Source: Devosia sp. SL43 (GTDB taxonomy: Bacteria; Pseudomonadota; Alphaproteobacteria; Rhizobiales; Devosiaceae). Taken from it: a stretch of DNA of 64,000 nt. How positions within the stretch are numbered: the first letter of the stretch is position 1; every line of letters begins with the position of its first letter. Shown here piece by piece: positions 8,405 through 17,983 of the stretch. The notes below the pieces were generated by a model. That model was not told where the DNA came from and searched no databases. It saw nothing but the letters and a program-made list of their open reading frames with translations. The translations under genes and the position numbers were made by a program. The stretch is taken from positions 2,534,501-2,598,500 of the forward strand of contig NZ_CP063401.1 of NCBI RefSeq assembly GCF_021729885.1, given 5' to 3'.

Positions 8405-8845
8405 TTACGCCGTTGCGGATTTGCCGATCTGATTGCGCAGGATCGTCCGGTCGCGGCTGGAGACGCCGATGAGTTCGGCGACGCGCCAGACCATGTTGTC
8501 CTCGAGCTCGTGGTTCTTCTTGTCGGCAAACACCACGGTCCACATCATGCGGATGATTTCGAGGCGGTCCTCGTCTTCGAGCGAAGACAGAGCCGAAGTA
8601 AACCTGTAGAAATCCACCGCCTCGGCATCACGCAGGGCGGCTTCCTTGACCAGCCGTTCCACACCGGCTTCGTCGAGGTCATAGTGATCGATCAGCGCGC
8701 CCTTGATGGCCTTGCGCTCATCGTCCTTCATCTGCCCGTCGACCGACGCCAGATGCACCAGTAGCACGGCTACGGCGAGCTTGGGATCATGACTATCGAG
8801 CGCCGTTTCGGGCTTGTTGAACAGGCGAGTGATGGCCTCGAACAT
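8405..8845 (-). CDS. TerB-like (tellurite-resistance/DjlA N-terminal domain) protein
   Basis: The protein is 146 aa, all alpha-helical in appearance. The acidic VDGQMKDDERKAI and FADKKNHELEDNMVWRVAELI segments are the paired helices of the TerB fold, and the acidic residues are thought to bind metal in that family. The ATG at 8845 is preceded by AAGAGG at 9 bases. Many alphaproteobacteria carry such stand-alone copies; their role is not established and tellurite resistance should not be assumed. Confidence 0.82.
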   Translation of the reverse strand: MFEAITRLFNKPETALDSHDPKLAVAVLLVHLASVDGQMKDDERKAIKGALIDHYDLDEAGVERLVKEAALRDAEAVDFYRFTSALSSLEDEDRLEIIRMMWTVVFADKKNHELEDNMVWRVAELIGVSSRDRTILRNQIGKSATA

Positions 8846-9049
8846 GGCAGAGGGCCTCTTTCGGGGAGCAAACAGAGCAAAATGGGTTGGCGCGCCGGGA
8901 GAAGCGCGCTGCACAAGACTTAGCGGTTCACCCGATTTGTGAAAGGGCCTGAAACGCCGGTCACGCGGTCTTGACCGGTGCTGATGCGGAAGCGCCACAC
9001 CGGCTCGCCACAAAAAGGACTCGACTCCCAAAAGATTCGGAGTCAACAT

Positions 9050-9064
9050 GTTCCTGTTTTGTTC
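9050..9064 (+). promoter_or_regulatory. LexA SOS box upstream of imuA
   Basis: GTTC at 9050-9053, then CTGTTTT, then GTTC at 9061-9064: an exact match to the alphaproteobacterial LexA operator GTTC-N7-GTTC. It ends 18 bases before the imuA ATG, in a position to block transcription or initiation of the imuA-imuB-dnaE2 operon until DNA damage inactivates LexA. Confidence 0.88.
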
Positions 9065-9082
9065 ACTCAGGAAGGTGGCTCG

Positions 9083-9886
9083 ATGAGCACCCCCGACCGC
9101 CAACAGCGCCTGGCCGCGCTGCGCGATGCCATTGCCGATATCGAGCGCAAGCCTGCTTTGGCCGAGGCACGCGCTGTCGTGGCGGACAAGACCCGGGACT
9201 TCCCGGTTTTGGCGGGCGGCCTGTTGCAGGAGGTCTTTACCGATGACCGTCGCAATGCCGGCGCCCTGCTCGGCTTTGCCCTGGGACAGGCCAAAACCCT
9301 GCTCACCAGCCAGCGCCTCGCCATCATCTACCTGCAGTTGGCCGACGAGGGCCAGAAGCTGGGCCTGCCCTATGGGCCGGGCCTGCTGAGCTTCGGGCTC
9401 GATCCCGATGCCCTTATCCTGGTGCGGGTGGCCAATATGGCCGAGCTGCTCTGGGCAACAGAGGAGGCTATTGCCTGTCGGGCCGTGGCCGCTGTGGTGG
9501 CCGATATCGGCAGCCATTCCAAGCTGCTCGACTTTACCGCCAGCCGCCGCCTCAGCATGCGAGCCGCCAATACCGGCGGCTCCATCTTCATGCTGCGCTA
9601 TGGCGTGGCGCGCGAGGCCAGTGCCGCCCATCTGCGCTGGCGGCTGATGCCGGCCCACAGCGCCGGCCAGCGCCATGACATCCATGCGCCCGGACCACCC
9701 CGATGGCGGGCACAGCTCGAACGCGGAACGATCATGCATCAGGCCGAATGGCTGCTGGGTTGGACGGAAAATGGATTTGCAACATTCCCTGCTCGGATCG
9801 GCAATGCAGACCGGGTCACTGGCCTGCCGCCGGTTCCTCGTGCTGTTCCTGCCCCATTGGCCCACCGATTGCCTGAAACGGCGTGA
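9083..9886 (+). CDS. imuA: Mutagenesis-associated RecA-like protein ImuA
   Basis: ImuA is the first gene of the SOS mutasome, needed with ImuB and DnaE2 for damage-induced mutagenesis. It is 267 aa. Parts of a RecA-like core are visible (PYGPGLLSFGLDPDALILVR followed by MAELLWATEEAI), but I see no complete Walker A motif. The ATG at 9083 is favoured by AGGAAGGTGG immediately upstream and by the SOS box just before it. Its 3' end overlaps imuB by up to 116 bases, an unusually long overlap. Confidence 0.9.
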   Translation: MSTPDRQQRLAALRDAIADIERKPALAEARAVVADKTRDFPVLAGGLLQEVFTDDRRNAGALLGFALGQAKTLLTSQRLAIIYLQLADEGQKLGLPYGPGLLSFGLDPDALILVRVANMAELLWATEEAIACRAVAAVVADIGSHSKLLDFTASRRLSMRAANTGGSIFMLRYGVAREASAAHLRWRLMPAHSAGQRHDIHAPGPPRWRAQLERGTIMHQAEWLLGWTENGFATFPARIGNADRVTGLPPVPRAVPAPLAHRLPETA

Positions 9887-11429
9887 GCCCGGACTGATCG
9901 GACCCCTGGTGCTCTATGAGCGCATCAAGGGCGGCCTGCGGCTGGCGGCCATTGATGCCGATGCCGCCAGAGCCGGTCTTTCCGTCGGGCAGAACCTGGC
10001 CGATGCCCGCGCCATGGTGCCCGATATCACCGTGCGCGAGATCGACCGGCCCCTGCTCGAGGCCGTCTTCGCCGATTTCGCCGACTGGCACTCCAATGCC
10101 AGCCCTCTGGTTTCTGTGCTGACAGATGCCGCCGCCTTCGGCGACCTGGTGCTCGACATAACCGGGGTGGCCCATCTGTTCGGTGGCGAACGCGCCATGC
10201 TGCGGCTCTTGCTGACCCGACTGCGCGAGCTGGGCTATACGGTGTCGGGCGCCATCGCCCCCACCATTGGCGCCGCCTGGGCGGTCAGCCATTTCGCCCG
10301 CAGCCAGGTGGTGGAGGCCGCCGACCTCGTGCCTATCCTCGATACCCTGCCCGTTTCCGCCCTGCGGCTGACCCCGGCCCAGATCGCCGGACTGACCCAG
10401 ATGGGGCTCAAGACCATCGGCCAGGTTCGGCCCCGCGACCGCAAGCCTTTGCAGGCACGGTTCGGGCTCTCGCTGCTGACCCGGCTCGACCAGGCTTTTG
10501 GCCTCGTCGAAGAGCGGATGACGCCGCGCCTGCCCCCGGCCGAGCGCTATGCCGAACGGCGCTTCGCCGATCCCATCGGGCTGATGGACGACGTGCTGAT
10601 GACGACGCATGACCTGGCCATCCAGCTGGGCATCCGGCTCGAAGCCGAGGGGCTGGGTGGACAGGCCTTTCACCTGTTCCTCTATCGCGTCGACCACAAG
10701 GTGATGACGCTCTCGGTCAATTCTGCTCGGCTGTCGCGCGATCCGGACCATATCACCAAGCTCTTCTCCAACCGCTCGGAGCGCCTGTCGGGCGAATATG
10801 ATGCCGGCTTCGGCATCGACATGATCCGGCTGGCGGTCAGTTCGGTCTCCGAACTCGATGCGGTCCAGCTCGGCGCCTTTTCCCATCAGGGGGTCGCCGA
10901 GGATCTCGACCAGCTCAATGACCGCATGAGCAGCCGGCTGGGTACGTTGGCGGTGCTGCGCACGCAATTGGTGGCGAGCCATATTCCTGAACGGGCCGCC
11001 CGCCTGGTCCCTGCGCTGGCTGCCAGCCCCAATCCGCCCGATCCCCTGCGGCCCAACCTCACGCGCCCGCTGCGCCTTCTGCCCATGCCCGAAATGGTCG
11101 CCATCAATGCCGAAGTGCCCGATGGTCTGCCGGCCTCGATGATCTGGCGGCGCCAGAGCTACAAGATCGAAAAGGCATCCGGCCCCGAGCGCCTGGGCGC
11201 CGAATGGTGGCGCAGCGGCCAGCGCCTGCAACTGGTGCCGCCCAAAAAGCCCGAAAAGGGCGAGGAGCCACCCTATATCCCCAACCTGGTCCTGTTCGAT
11301 CCCGAGGCGAGCACCCGCGACTACTACGTCGTCGAAGATGCCCAAGGGCACCGCTTCTGGATCTACCGGCATGGCGAGCATCAGCCGGACGAGCCGGCAA
11401 TCTGGTATCTGCACGGCATCTTTGCATGA
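9771..11429 (+). CDS. imuB: Y-family polymerase-like protein ImuB
   Basis: ImuB is the scaffold of the SOS mutasome; it binds the beta clamp and recruits ImuA and DnaE2. It is about 552 aa, and its Y-family fold starts at RFLVLFLPHWPTDCLKR. The acidic DxD metal site of active Y-family polymerases is absent there, as known for the family. The start is uncertain: ATG 9771 has GGACGGAAA before it, and ATG 9804 lies closer to the conserved block. Either overlaps imuA. The stop overlaps the dnaE2 ATG (ATGA). Confidence 0.9.
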   Translation: MDLQHSLLGSAMQTGSLACRRFLVLFLPHWPTDCLKRREPGLIGPLVLYERIKGGLRLAAIDADAARAGLSVGQNLADARAMVPDITVREIDRPLLEAVFADFADWHSNASPLVSVLTDAAAFGDLVLDITGVAHLFGGERAMLRLLLTRLRELGYTVSGAIAPTIGAAWAVSHFARSQVVEAADLVPILDTLPVSALRLTPAQIAGLTQMGLKTIGQVRPRDRKPLQARFGLSLLTRLDQAFGLVEERMTPRLPPAERYAERRFADPIGLMDDVLMTTHDLAIQLGIRLEAEGLGGQAFHLFLYRVDHKVMTLSVNSARLSRDPDHITKLFSNRSERLSGEYDAGFGIDMIRLAVSSVSELDAVQLGAFSHQGVAEDLDQLNDRMSSRLGTLAVLRTQLVASHIPERAARLVPALAASPNPPDPLRPNLTRPLRLLPMPEMVAINAEVPDGLPASMIWRRQSYKIEKASGPERLGAEWWRSGQRLQLVPPKKPEKGEEPPYIPNLVLFDPEASTRDYYVVEDAQGHRFWIYRHGEHQPDEPAIWYLHGIFA

Positions 11430-14400
11430 GCCAGGTCATTGCCTTCGAACCCCGGGCGCGGCCGCGACCTCAGCCGTCCCCTCCAGCGCTGGCTTTCGCA
11501 GAGCTGGTCGCCACCACCAATTTTTCCTTTCTCCATGGCGGTTCCCACCCGGAGGAAATGGTGTCCGCTTCCATGCATCTGGGCCTGACCGCCCTCGGCG
11601 TTGCCGACCGCAACAGCTTCGCCGGCGTGGTGCGCGGCTATGTGGTGGCGCGCGACAACAAGGAGGAATACCCCGGCTTTCGCTACCTGGTCGGCGTGCG
11701 CCTCTGCTTTGCCGATGGCACGCCCGACATCGTCGCCTATCCCACCAATCGCGTCGCCTATGGCCGCCTCTGCAAGCTGCTGACCGTGGCCAACCAGCGC
11801 GGCGAAAAGGGCAAGCCGGTGCTCTATTTCACCGATCTCTTCGGCTCCGGCCATCCCGCATCCCAAGTCGAGCAGGGTCCGCCGGAAAACTACGCCCAGA
11901 ACCAGCTCTTCATCCTCATTCCGGACGAGCGCGATTGGGGCCTCACCGAACAGACGCTGGATTATTTGTCCCGCATGGCAGCGGGCCGGGTCTGGCTGGC
12001 GGGAGCCTGCCGGTTCGATGGGCAGGACCGCGCCAGGCTTAATCGATTGGATCAACTCGCCAGGCGCCATCAAGCGGCCCTCCTGGCCACCAACGATGTG
12101 CGCTATCACGAACCGGACCGGCGCATGGTGCAGGATGTGGTGACCTGCATCCGCGAACACCTGACGCTGGAAACGGCCGGCTGGCAGCTCGCCGCCAATG
12201 CCGAGCGGCATATCAAGCCGGCGGGCGAAATGCTCCGCCTGTTCAGGGAACATCCCGATGCCGTCGCCGAAACCCAGCTTTTCATCGCCCGCATCGGCTT
12301 CTCGCTCGATCAGCTCAAATACAATTATCCCGAGGAGACGGTGGGTAACGGGGAAACGGCCCAGCAGACGCTGGAGCGGCTGACCTGGGCTGGCGCAGCC
12401 AGGCGCTATCCCGGCGGCCTCTCGGACAAGCTCAAGCGCAGTCTCTGGAACGAGCTCTGCCTCATCGGTTACAAGGGCTATGCCGCCTATTTCCTGACCG
12501 TGCATGACATCGTCATGTTCGCCCGCAATGACCGCAAGATCATGTGCCAGGGGCGCGGATCGGCCGCCAATTCAACGGTCTGCTTTTGTCTCGAAATCAC
12601 CGAGGTCGATCCGGAAAACGCCAACCTGGTGTTTGGTCGTTTCATCTCGACCGAGCGCGACGAACCGCCCGATATCGACGTCGATTTCGAGCATGAGCGC
12701 CGCGAAGAGGTGATGCAGTATGTCTACAAGAAATATGGCGGCAAGCGCACGGGCCTGACCGCCAATGTCATCTCCTACCGCTCCAAGAGTGCCATCCGCG
12801 AGAGCGCCAAGGTGTTTGGCGTGTCCGAAGACACCGTGGCCGCCCTCAACCAGTTGCACTGGGGCTGGGGCTCCAAGCTCGGTCTGGCTGAAATGACCAA
12901 GATCGGGCTGAGCCCCGATGATCCAACGCTGGCGCAGATGTTCGAGGTCATCAAGGTTCTGCGCGGCTTTCCGCGCCATCTCAGCCAGCATGTCGGCGGC
13001 TTCGTCATCACCCGCGACTCCCTCGAAAGCCTGGTCCCCATCGGCAAGACGGCCATGGACAGCCGGATGATCATCGAATGGAACAAGGACGACATCGACG
13101 CCCTTGCCATTCTCAAGGTCGATGTGCTGGCGCTGGGCATGCTGAGCTGCCTGCGCCGTGGTTTCGAGCTGATGCAGGTGCATTACGGCCAGAAACCCAA
13201 GCTGGTCGAACTGCTGGCCGAAGAGGCTGGCAAGGGTCCGTTCGCCAAGGAACGCGTCTACGCCATGACCCATCGTGCCGATACGATCGGCGTGTTCCAG
13301 ATCGAGAGCCGGGCGCAGATGTCGATGCTGCCGCGGCTCAAGCCGACGAAATTCTACGACCTAGTTATCGAGGTTGCCATCGTCCGGCCCGGACCGATCC
13401 AGGGCGGCATGGTGCATCCCTATCTCAAGCGCCGTGACGGTATCGAGACATGGGCGGCCAAACCAGGTGACCGGCTGGATGCTGTTCTCGAACGCACCCT
13501 GGGCATCCCGCTGTTCCAGGAACAGGCCATGCAGATGGCGATCGAGGGCGCCGGCTTTTCTGCCGGCGAGGCCGATCAGCTGCGGCGCGCCATGGCGGCA
13601 TGGCGGCGGACGGGCAGAATCCAGATTTTCGAGAAACGCTTTCTCGATGGCATGACCGCGAACAATTACCCGCTCGAATTTGCCCAGCGCTGTTTTGCCC
13701 AGATCAAGGGCTTTGCCGAATACGGTTTCCCCGAAAGCCACGCTGCTTCGTTTGCGCTGCTGGTCTATGCCTCCTGCTGGCTCAAATGCCATTACCCCGA
13801 TGTGTTTGCCTGCGCGCTGCTCAACAGCCAGCCCATGGGCTTTTATGCGCCCAGCCAGATCATTCGCGATGCGATCGAGCATGGCGTTGAAGTGCGGGAA
13901 GTCGACGTCAACCTGTCCGATCTCGAATGCGTGCTGGAGGGGAACAGCCGCCCGGCTGCCGCGCATCTTTGGCCGCAACATGCTGATATGGCTGGTGATA
14001 TTCACTCCGACAAAGCCATTCGACTGGGCTTTTCGCAGGTCGTCGGGGTGCCAGAGGCCGATATCAACCGTATCGTGGCGCGACGCGGCGGCGGCTACGA
14101 TTCGGTACGCGATCTCTGGCTGCGCACCGGCGTGCCGATCGCCACGCTCGAAAAACTGGCTCGGGCCGATGCCTTTGCCTCGCTGGGCCTGTCACGGCGC
14201 GAGGCCTTGTGGGCGGTCAAGGGGCTGATTGGCACCCACGGCGCCGATACGCTGCCGCTATTCGAAGCCGCCGGCAGGGTCACGACCGAGCGCGATATCG
14301 AAGCCGACCTGCCCAGGATGATGCTTGGCGAGGAGGTCATCCACGATTATTCGACGCTGTCCTTTTCGCTCAAGGGCCATCCGGTGCAGTTCCTGCGCCC

Positions 14401-14869
14401 CATGTTGGAAGCCCGCCGGGTGACGCGCTCCAGTCAACTCGCTCAGGCAAAACCCGGCAGCCGTATCGAAGTGGCCGGCCTTGTGCTGGTACGGCAACGG
14501 CCGGGAACCGCCAGCGGGGTGATCTTCGCTACGCTCGAGGACGAAACCGGCATCGCCAATATCGTGATCTGGCCAAAGGTCTTCGAGGCCAATCGCAAGA
14601 CCATTCTGGGCGCGCGGCTGCTGGCGGTGCGCGGGCAGTTGCAGTGCGAAGGGCTGGTCATCCACATCATCGCCGAACAGCTGACCGACATGACGGGCCA
14701 CCTGCTCGATCTAGCGCATGGTCAGGATATCGGCACCCGCATCCTGGCGCGCGGCGACGAGGGGCGCTCGGACCCCGGTCCCGGTCGCGAACGCACGGCG
14801 CTGCTCGAAATCGAAAGAGCCCGTCGCCTCGCCTATGCGGCGCTACCGGGCGGTCGCAATTTCCATTGA
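11426..14869 (+). CDS. dnaE2: Error-prone DNA polymerase III alpha DnaE2
   Basis: This is the translesion polymerase of the ImuABC system, 1147 aa. It has an N-terminal PHP domain (NFSFLHGGSHPEEM onward, about 30-230). The catalytic palm carries PDIDVDFEHERREEV (about 415-429) and the third Asp in ILKVDVLALGML (about 561). Helix-hairpin-helix repeats lie near 880 and an OB-fold lies at about 1000-1090. It starts 4 bases inside imuB, so the three genes form one coupled SOS operon. It lacks the C-terminal extension of the replicative DnaE1. Confidence 0.96.
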   Translation: MSQVIAFEPRARPRPQPSPPALAFAELVATTNFSFLHGGSHPEEMVSASMHLGLTALGVADRNSFAGVVRGYVVARDNKEEYPGFRYLVGVRLCFADGTPDIVAYPTNRVAYGRLCKLLTVANQRGEKGKPVLYFTDLFGSGHPASQVEQGPPENYAQNQLFILIPDERDWGLTEQTLDYLSRMAAGRVWLAGACRFDGQDRARLNRLDQLARRHQAALLATNDVRYHEPDRRMVQDVVTCIREHLTLETAGWQLAANAERHIKPAGEMLRLFREHPDAVAETQLFIARIGFSLDQLKYNYPEETVGNGETAQQTLERLTWAGAARRYPGGLSDKLKRSLWNELCLIGYKGYAAYFLTVHDIVMFARNDRKIMCQGRGSAANSTVCFCLEITEVDPENANLVFGRFISTERDEPPDIDVDFEHERREEVMQYVYKKYGGKRTGLTANVISYRSKSAIRESAKVFGVSEDTVAALNQLHWGWGSKLGLAEMTKIGLSPDDPTLAQMFEVIKVLRGFPRHLSQHVGGFVITRDSLESLVPIGKTAMDSRMIIEWNKDDIDALAILKVDVLALGMLSCLRRGFELMQVHYGQKPKLVELLAEEAGKGPFAKERVYAMTHRADTIGVFQIESRAQMSMLPRLKPTKFYDLVIEVAIVRPGPIQGGMVHPYLKRRDGIETWAAKPGDRLDAVLERTLGIPLFQEQAMQMAIEGAGFSAGEADQLRRAMAAWRRTGRIQIFEKRFLDGMTANNYPLEFAQRCFAQIKGFAEYGFPESHAASFALLVYASCWLKCHYPDVFACALLNSQPMGFYAPSQIIRDAIEHGVEVREVDVNLSDLECVLEGNSRPAAAHLWPQHADMAGDIHSDKAIRLGFSQVVGVPEADINRIVARRGGGYDSVRDLWLRTGVPIATLEKLARADAFASLGLSRREALWAVKGLIGTHGADTLPLFEAAGRVTTERDIEADLPRMMLGEEVIHDYSTLSFSLKGHPVQFLRPMLEARRVTRSSQLAQAKPGSRIEVAGLVLVRQRPGTASGVIFATLEDETGIANIVIWPKVFEANRKTILGARLLAVRGQLQCEGLVIHIIAEQLTDMTGHLLDLAHGQDIGTRILARGDEGRSDPGPGRERTALLEIERARRLAYAALPGGRNFH

Positions 14870-14877
14870 GCCAGGTT

Positions 14878-15168
14878 CTAGGCGACGATCTTATCGATCG
14901 CCTGGGCCAGAGCCACGTCCTTGGCGCTGAGCCCGCCGGCATCGTGGGTCGACAGGCTGATCGTGACGGTATTGTAGCTATTGGCCCAATCGGGGTGATG
15001 ACCGGTCTTTTCCGCCGCCAGCGCGACGCGTGTCATGAAGGCGAAGGCCTCAGAGAAGTCCTTGAACTTGAACACATGGCGAATGGCACCGGCAGCTTCG
15101 TCAAACACCCAGCCATTGAGTGTCTTGAGACCGGCTTCGCGTTCTGCCGCACTGAGCTTATCCACCAT
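14878..15168 (-). CDS. phhB: 4a-hydroxytetrahydrobiopterin (pterin-4a-carbinolamine) dehydratase
   Basis: The protein is 96 aa, the usual size. The family signature is [20 protein letters not shown] followed by [11 protein letters not shown], with the paired His and the HPDW motif of the active site. It dehydrates the carbinolamine formed by aromatic amino-acid hydroxylases, although no phenylalanine hydroxylase gene is nearby. The ATG at 15168 is chosen over an upstream extension because GGAGAAGTGGC precedes it. It converges with dnaE2, with 8 bases between stops. Confidence 0.93.
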   Translation of the reverse strand: MVDKLSAAEREAGLKTLNGWVFDEAAGAIRHVFKFKDFSEAFAFMTRVALAAEKTGHHPDWANSYNTVTISLSTHDAGGLSAKDVALAQAIDKIVA

Positions 15169-15571
15169 GCCACTTCTCCAAAATGCCTGGATCAAATCCG
15201 CCATCGTCAAGCATTAGGCCGTCGCCCCGCTGACAGCCCTTCACTAGAGCCGCAAAAGCGACCCTTCGATGGCACAGGCCCAACGTGGTGAAGCCGCTAT
15301 GTCACTTAGCGCTGCGTTCCCAAGACGCACCGACGGCACCGATCAGGCCAATCATTAAGCGCCGATTCACTTTTCCGGCGAATTCCCATCCGTCCAAGCA
15401 GCCAATTTGTTCAGCTGCAACACCCTCTTAACCGCCCTGCTGTTGACTGGGTCGGTACACGAGGGTTGCGATGATGCGCGCCGCCAACACCAGACTGCAG
15501 CAGATGCAGCGCCCGGGCTCTATTGACCCGCGGCGCGAACGTGCTCGCCTGGCCGTTGGAGGCATGCAGGC
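15169..15571. other. 403-bp intergenic region between divergent phhB and the GGDEF-EAL gene
   Basis: No gene, tRNA or strong terminator is visible. It should hold promoters in both directions. A TTGACT at 15444 has no convincing -10 at the expected distance. At 15564-15575 a 4-codon frame ATG CAG GCA TGA, with GGAGG just before it, ends inside the start codon of the next gene. Confidence 0.55.
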
Positions 15572-17878
15572 ATGATCTTCGAACCCGCCCACCGCATCCT
15601 GCCGCCCGTCGATTATGTGTCGATGATCCGCTCGCTCTATGCGGACCGTCGCTCCATGCTGCTGGGCGCCTTCGGCTCCGCCATCGCGGCGGCGGTGGCT
15701 GCCCTGCAGGCGCAGTCGCCGTTGCTGGGCATCTTCTCGGTCCTGTTCATTCTGGTCAGCCTCGTCCGCAACGCGGACATGCTGGCCTTCGAGAAGGTCA
15801 AGCTTGCCGATACCGATGTGCGCAAGGCCGTACATTGGGAGATGCGGGCCACCATCGGCGCTGCGGCCATCGCCGCCACCTATGGCACCTGGTGCATGGT
15901 CAGCTTCTGGATGGTCAGAACGCCCTTTGCCGAACTGACCGCCGCTTCGGTCTCGGTCTCGGTGCTGATCGGCGTCTCGCAGCGCAATTTCGCCGTGGAC
16001 CGTCTGATGACCATCCAGGTCCTGCTGATCGGCGTGCCGCTGGCCATTGGGCTGCTGCTGGTCGGCGACATCTACTATGCCTTGCTGACCATCCTGCTGG
16101 GACCGTTCTTTGCCAGCCTGCGGCAGATTGCCGGCAATGCGCGCCAGATCCTGCTGCGCGCCGTGCATGGCCGCCTTGCCGCTTCGGCCCTGGCCGGCCA
16201 GCTCGATACCGCGCTGGCAACGCTCGAGCATGGCCTGCTCATGCTGGACTATAATGGCAAGATCGAAGTGGCCAATGCGCGGGCACTCGATGCGTTCGAA
16301 CTGCCCGACTCGGAAGGCTGGGTAGGCCACCCAGCAACTGCCCTGTTCGACGTTGCCGTTGCCAAAGGCAGCATGCCCCGCGCCGCGCACGACCAGCTGC
16401 TGGCCCTGATCGGCGCCCGTTCGAGCGGCAAAGTGCTGCTCAGCGTCCGGGCCGGCAAATATTATGAAGTGTCGGTGTCGTCCCGCCGGTCCAAGACCGT
16501 GCTGCTGCTCGAGGACATTTCCGAGCGCGTCATCGCCGAAGAGCGCATCAGCTACATGGCGCGCTATGACGCCCTGACAGGGCTGCCCAACCGCGGCTAC
16601 TTCGCCGAGCAGGTCGAAGCCGCCCTGCGCGAACGGCGCGAGACCGGCGAGCCGGGCAAGGCCGCTCTGTGGATCGTCGATATCGACGACTTCAAGCATA
16701 TCAACGACACGATGGGCCATCTGGCCGGCGACCAGGTGCTGGCCGCGCTGGGTCGCCGCTTGCGCGATGCCTTTGGGCCCGGCACGATCTGTGCGCGGCT
16801 TGGCGGCGACGAATTCATCGCCTTCCGCCTCGATGGCGCCTCGCCCGAAAGTCTCGTCGGCGCTGCCGAAGCTGTCATTGGCAGTATGCGCGAGCCAGTC
16901 GCCATTCCCGGCCGCAAGTTCGTTGTCGATATCAGCATCGGCGTGGTGATTTCCGACGACCTCGAAGACACGCTCGAAAGCCTGATGGTCAAGGCAGACC
17001 TCGCCATCTATGCCGCCAAGGCCGACGGCAAAGCCAAGGTCGTGCAGTTCCACGATCGCATGGATACCGAGTATCACATGCGCCAGCAGCTCAAGGCCGA
17101 TCTCAAGGATGCCATCTTCAAGGGCGGACTGACGCTGGCCTATCAGGCCGTGATCGACCCCCGGCAGAACCGCATCGTCGGCTGCGAGGCGCTGGCCCGT
17201 TGGACCCATTCCGTCTATGGCGCCATCTCGCCGGCAACCTTCATTCCCATCGCCGAGGAAACCGGCCTGATTACCGACCTGACGCGGGCCGTCCTGATGA
17301 TGGCGACACGCGATTGCCAGGCCTGGCCCGGCCAGACCACCGTCGCCGTCAACGTCTCCGCCCGCGACTTCCGCGCCGGCGACGTCGAGGCCATGGTCAT
17401 CGCCGCGCTCGAAGCCTCGGGGCTGCCACCACAGCGCCTCGAAATCGAGGTGACCGAGACAGCAGTGATCGAGGAACGCGAGGCGGCCTATGCGGCCCTG
17501 TCGTCGCTCTGCAAACGCGGCGTCGGCGTGGCGCTCGACGATTTCGGCACCGGCTATTCGTCGCTGAGCTACCTGCAGGCGCTGCCGCTGACCAAGCTCA
17601 AGATCGACCGCAGCTTCGTTATCGACATCGAAAACGACCCGCAGGCCCTGCGGCTCGTCGCCAACGTGGCGCAGTTGGGCAAGGACCTCAACCTCAAGAT
17701 CACGGTCGAGGGCGTCGAGACCGAGGGCCAGCTTAACCTGCTCGTCGCCGAGACGCGCATCGATCAGATCCAGGGCTTCGTTTACGGGCCGCCGCTTAGC
17801 CTGGAGGCCATGACGCGCCTGCTGACCGCCCACCATGGCAGCCAAGTTGCCCCCAAACTCGCTATCGCTCGCCGCTGA
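15572..17878 (+). CDS. Membrane GGDEF-EAL (diguanylate cyclase/phosphodiesterase) protein
   Basis: This is a 768-aa c-di-GMP enzyme. Five to six hydrophobic segments fill residues 30-185, a degenerate PAS-like region lies at about 210-315, a GGDEF domain at 330-495 with intact GGDEF at 411-415, and an EAL domain from 515 with EAL at 539-541, DDFGTGYSS and KITVEGVE. The RxxD inhibitory site before GGDEF is missing, so product inhibition is unlikely. The EAL catalytic residues look complete, so phosphodiesterase activity is plausible. The next gene downstream is an N-acyltransferase preceded by CtrA-type boxes. Confidence 0.93.
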   Translation: MIFEPAHRILPPVDYVSMIRSLYADRRSMLLGAFGSAIAAAVAALQAQSPLLGIFSVLFILVSLVRNADMLAFEKVKLADTDVRKAVHWEMRATIGAAAIAATYGTWCMVSFWMVRTPFAELTAASVSVSVLIGVSQRNFAVDRLMTIQVLLIGVPLAIGLLLVGDIYYALLTILLGPFFASLRQIAGNARQILLRAVHGRLAASALAGQLDTALATLEHGLLMLDYNGKIEVANARALDAFELPDSEGWVGHPATALFDVAVAKGSMPRAAHDQLLALIGARSSGKVLLSVRAGKYYEVSVSSRRSKTVLLLEDISERVIAEERISYMARYDALTGLPNRGYFAEQVEAALRERRETGEPGKAALWIVDIDDFKHINDTMGHLAGDQVLAALGRRLRDAFGPGTICARLGGDEFIAFRLDGASPESLVGAAEAVIGSMREPVAIPGRKFVVDISIGVVISDDLEDTLESLMVKADLAIYAAKADGKAKVVQFHDRMDTEYHMRQQLKADLKDAIFKGGLTLAYQAVIDPRQNRIVGCEALARWTHSVYGAISPATFIPIAEETGLITDLTRAVLMMATRDCQAWPGQTTVAVNVSARDFRAGDVEAMVIAALEASGLPPQRLEIEVTETAVIEEREAAYAALSSLCKRGVGVALDDFGTGYSSLSYLQALPLTKLKIDRSFVIDIENDPQALRLVANVAQLGKDLNLKITVEGVETEGQLNLLVAETRIDQIQGFVYGPPLSLEAMTRLLTAHHGSQVAPKLAIARR

Positions 17879-17901
17879 GCATCCGGCATGTCGGACGCAT
17901 G

Positions 17902-17951
17902 TTAACCATGAATTGGTTCGCGCCTTCATTAAGGGTTAATCAATTGTTAAC
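17902..17951 (+). promoter_or_regulatory. CtrA-type binding sites upstream of the acyltransferase gene
   Basis: TTAACCAT at 17902-17909 is the classical CtrA half site. TTAA at 17936-17939, seven bases, then TTAAC at 17947-17951 is an exact full CtrA box (TTAA-N7-TTAAC). The full box ends 32 bases before the start codon, where it would overlap the -35 region. Occupancy is not proven, but two matches in 50 bp of otherwise GC-rich DNA are unlikely by chance. Confidence 0.68.
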
Positions 17952-17983
17952 GTAGCCCCGAGATTTGTAGCGGCGGGCTCTTC

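Noticed and set aside
8405..8845. Tellurite-resistance operon
   Set aside because: Only a lone TerB-like domain is present, without terC, terD or terZ neighbours.
15428..17929. 833-codon open frame opposite the GGDEF-EAL gene
   Set aside because: Mirror frame of a GC-rich gene; composition rich in Gly, His, Gln and Asp with no domain.
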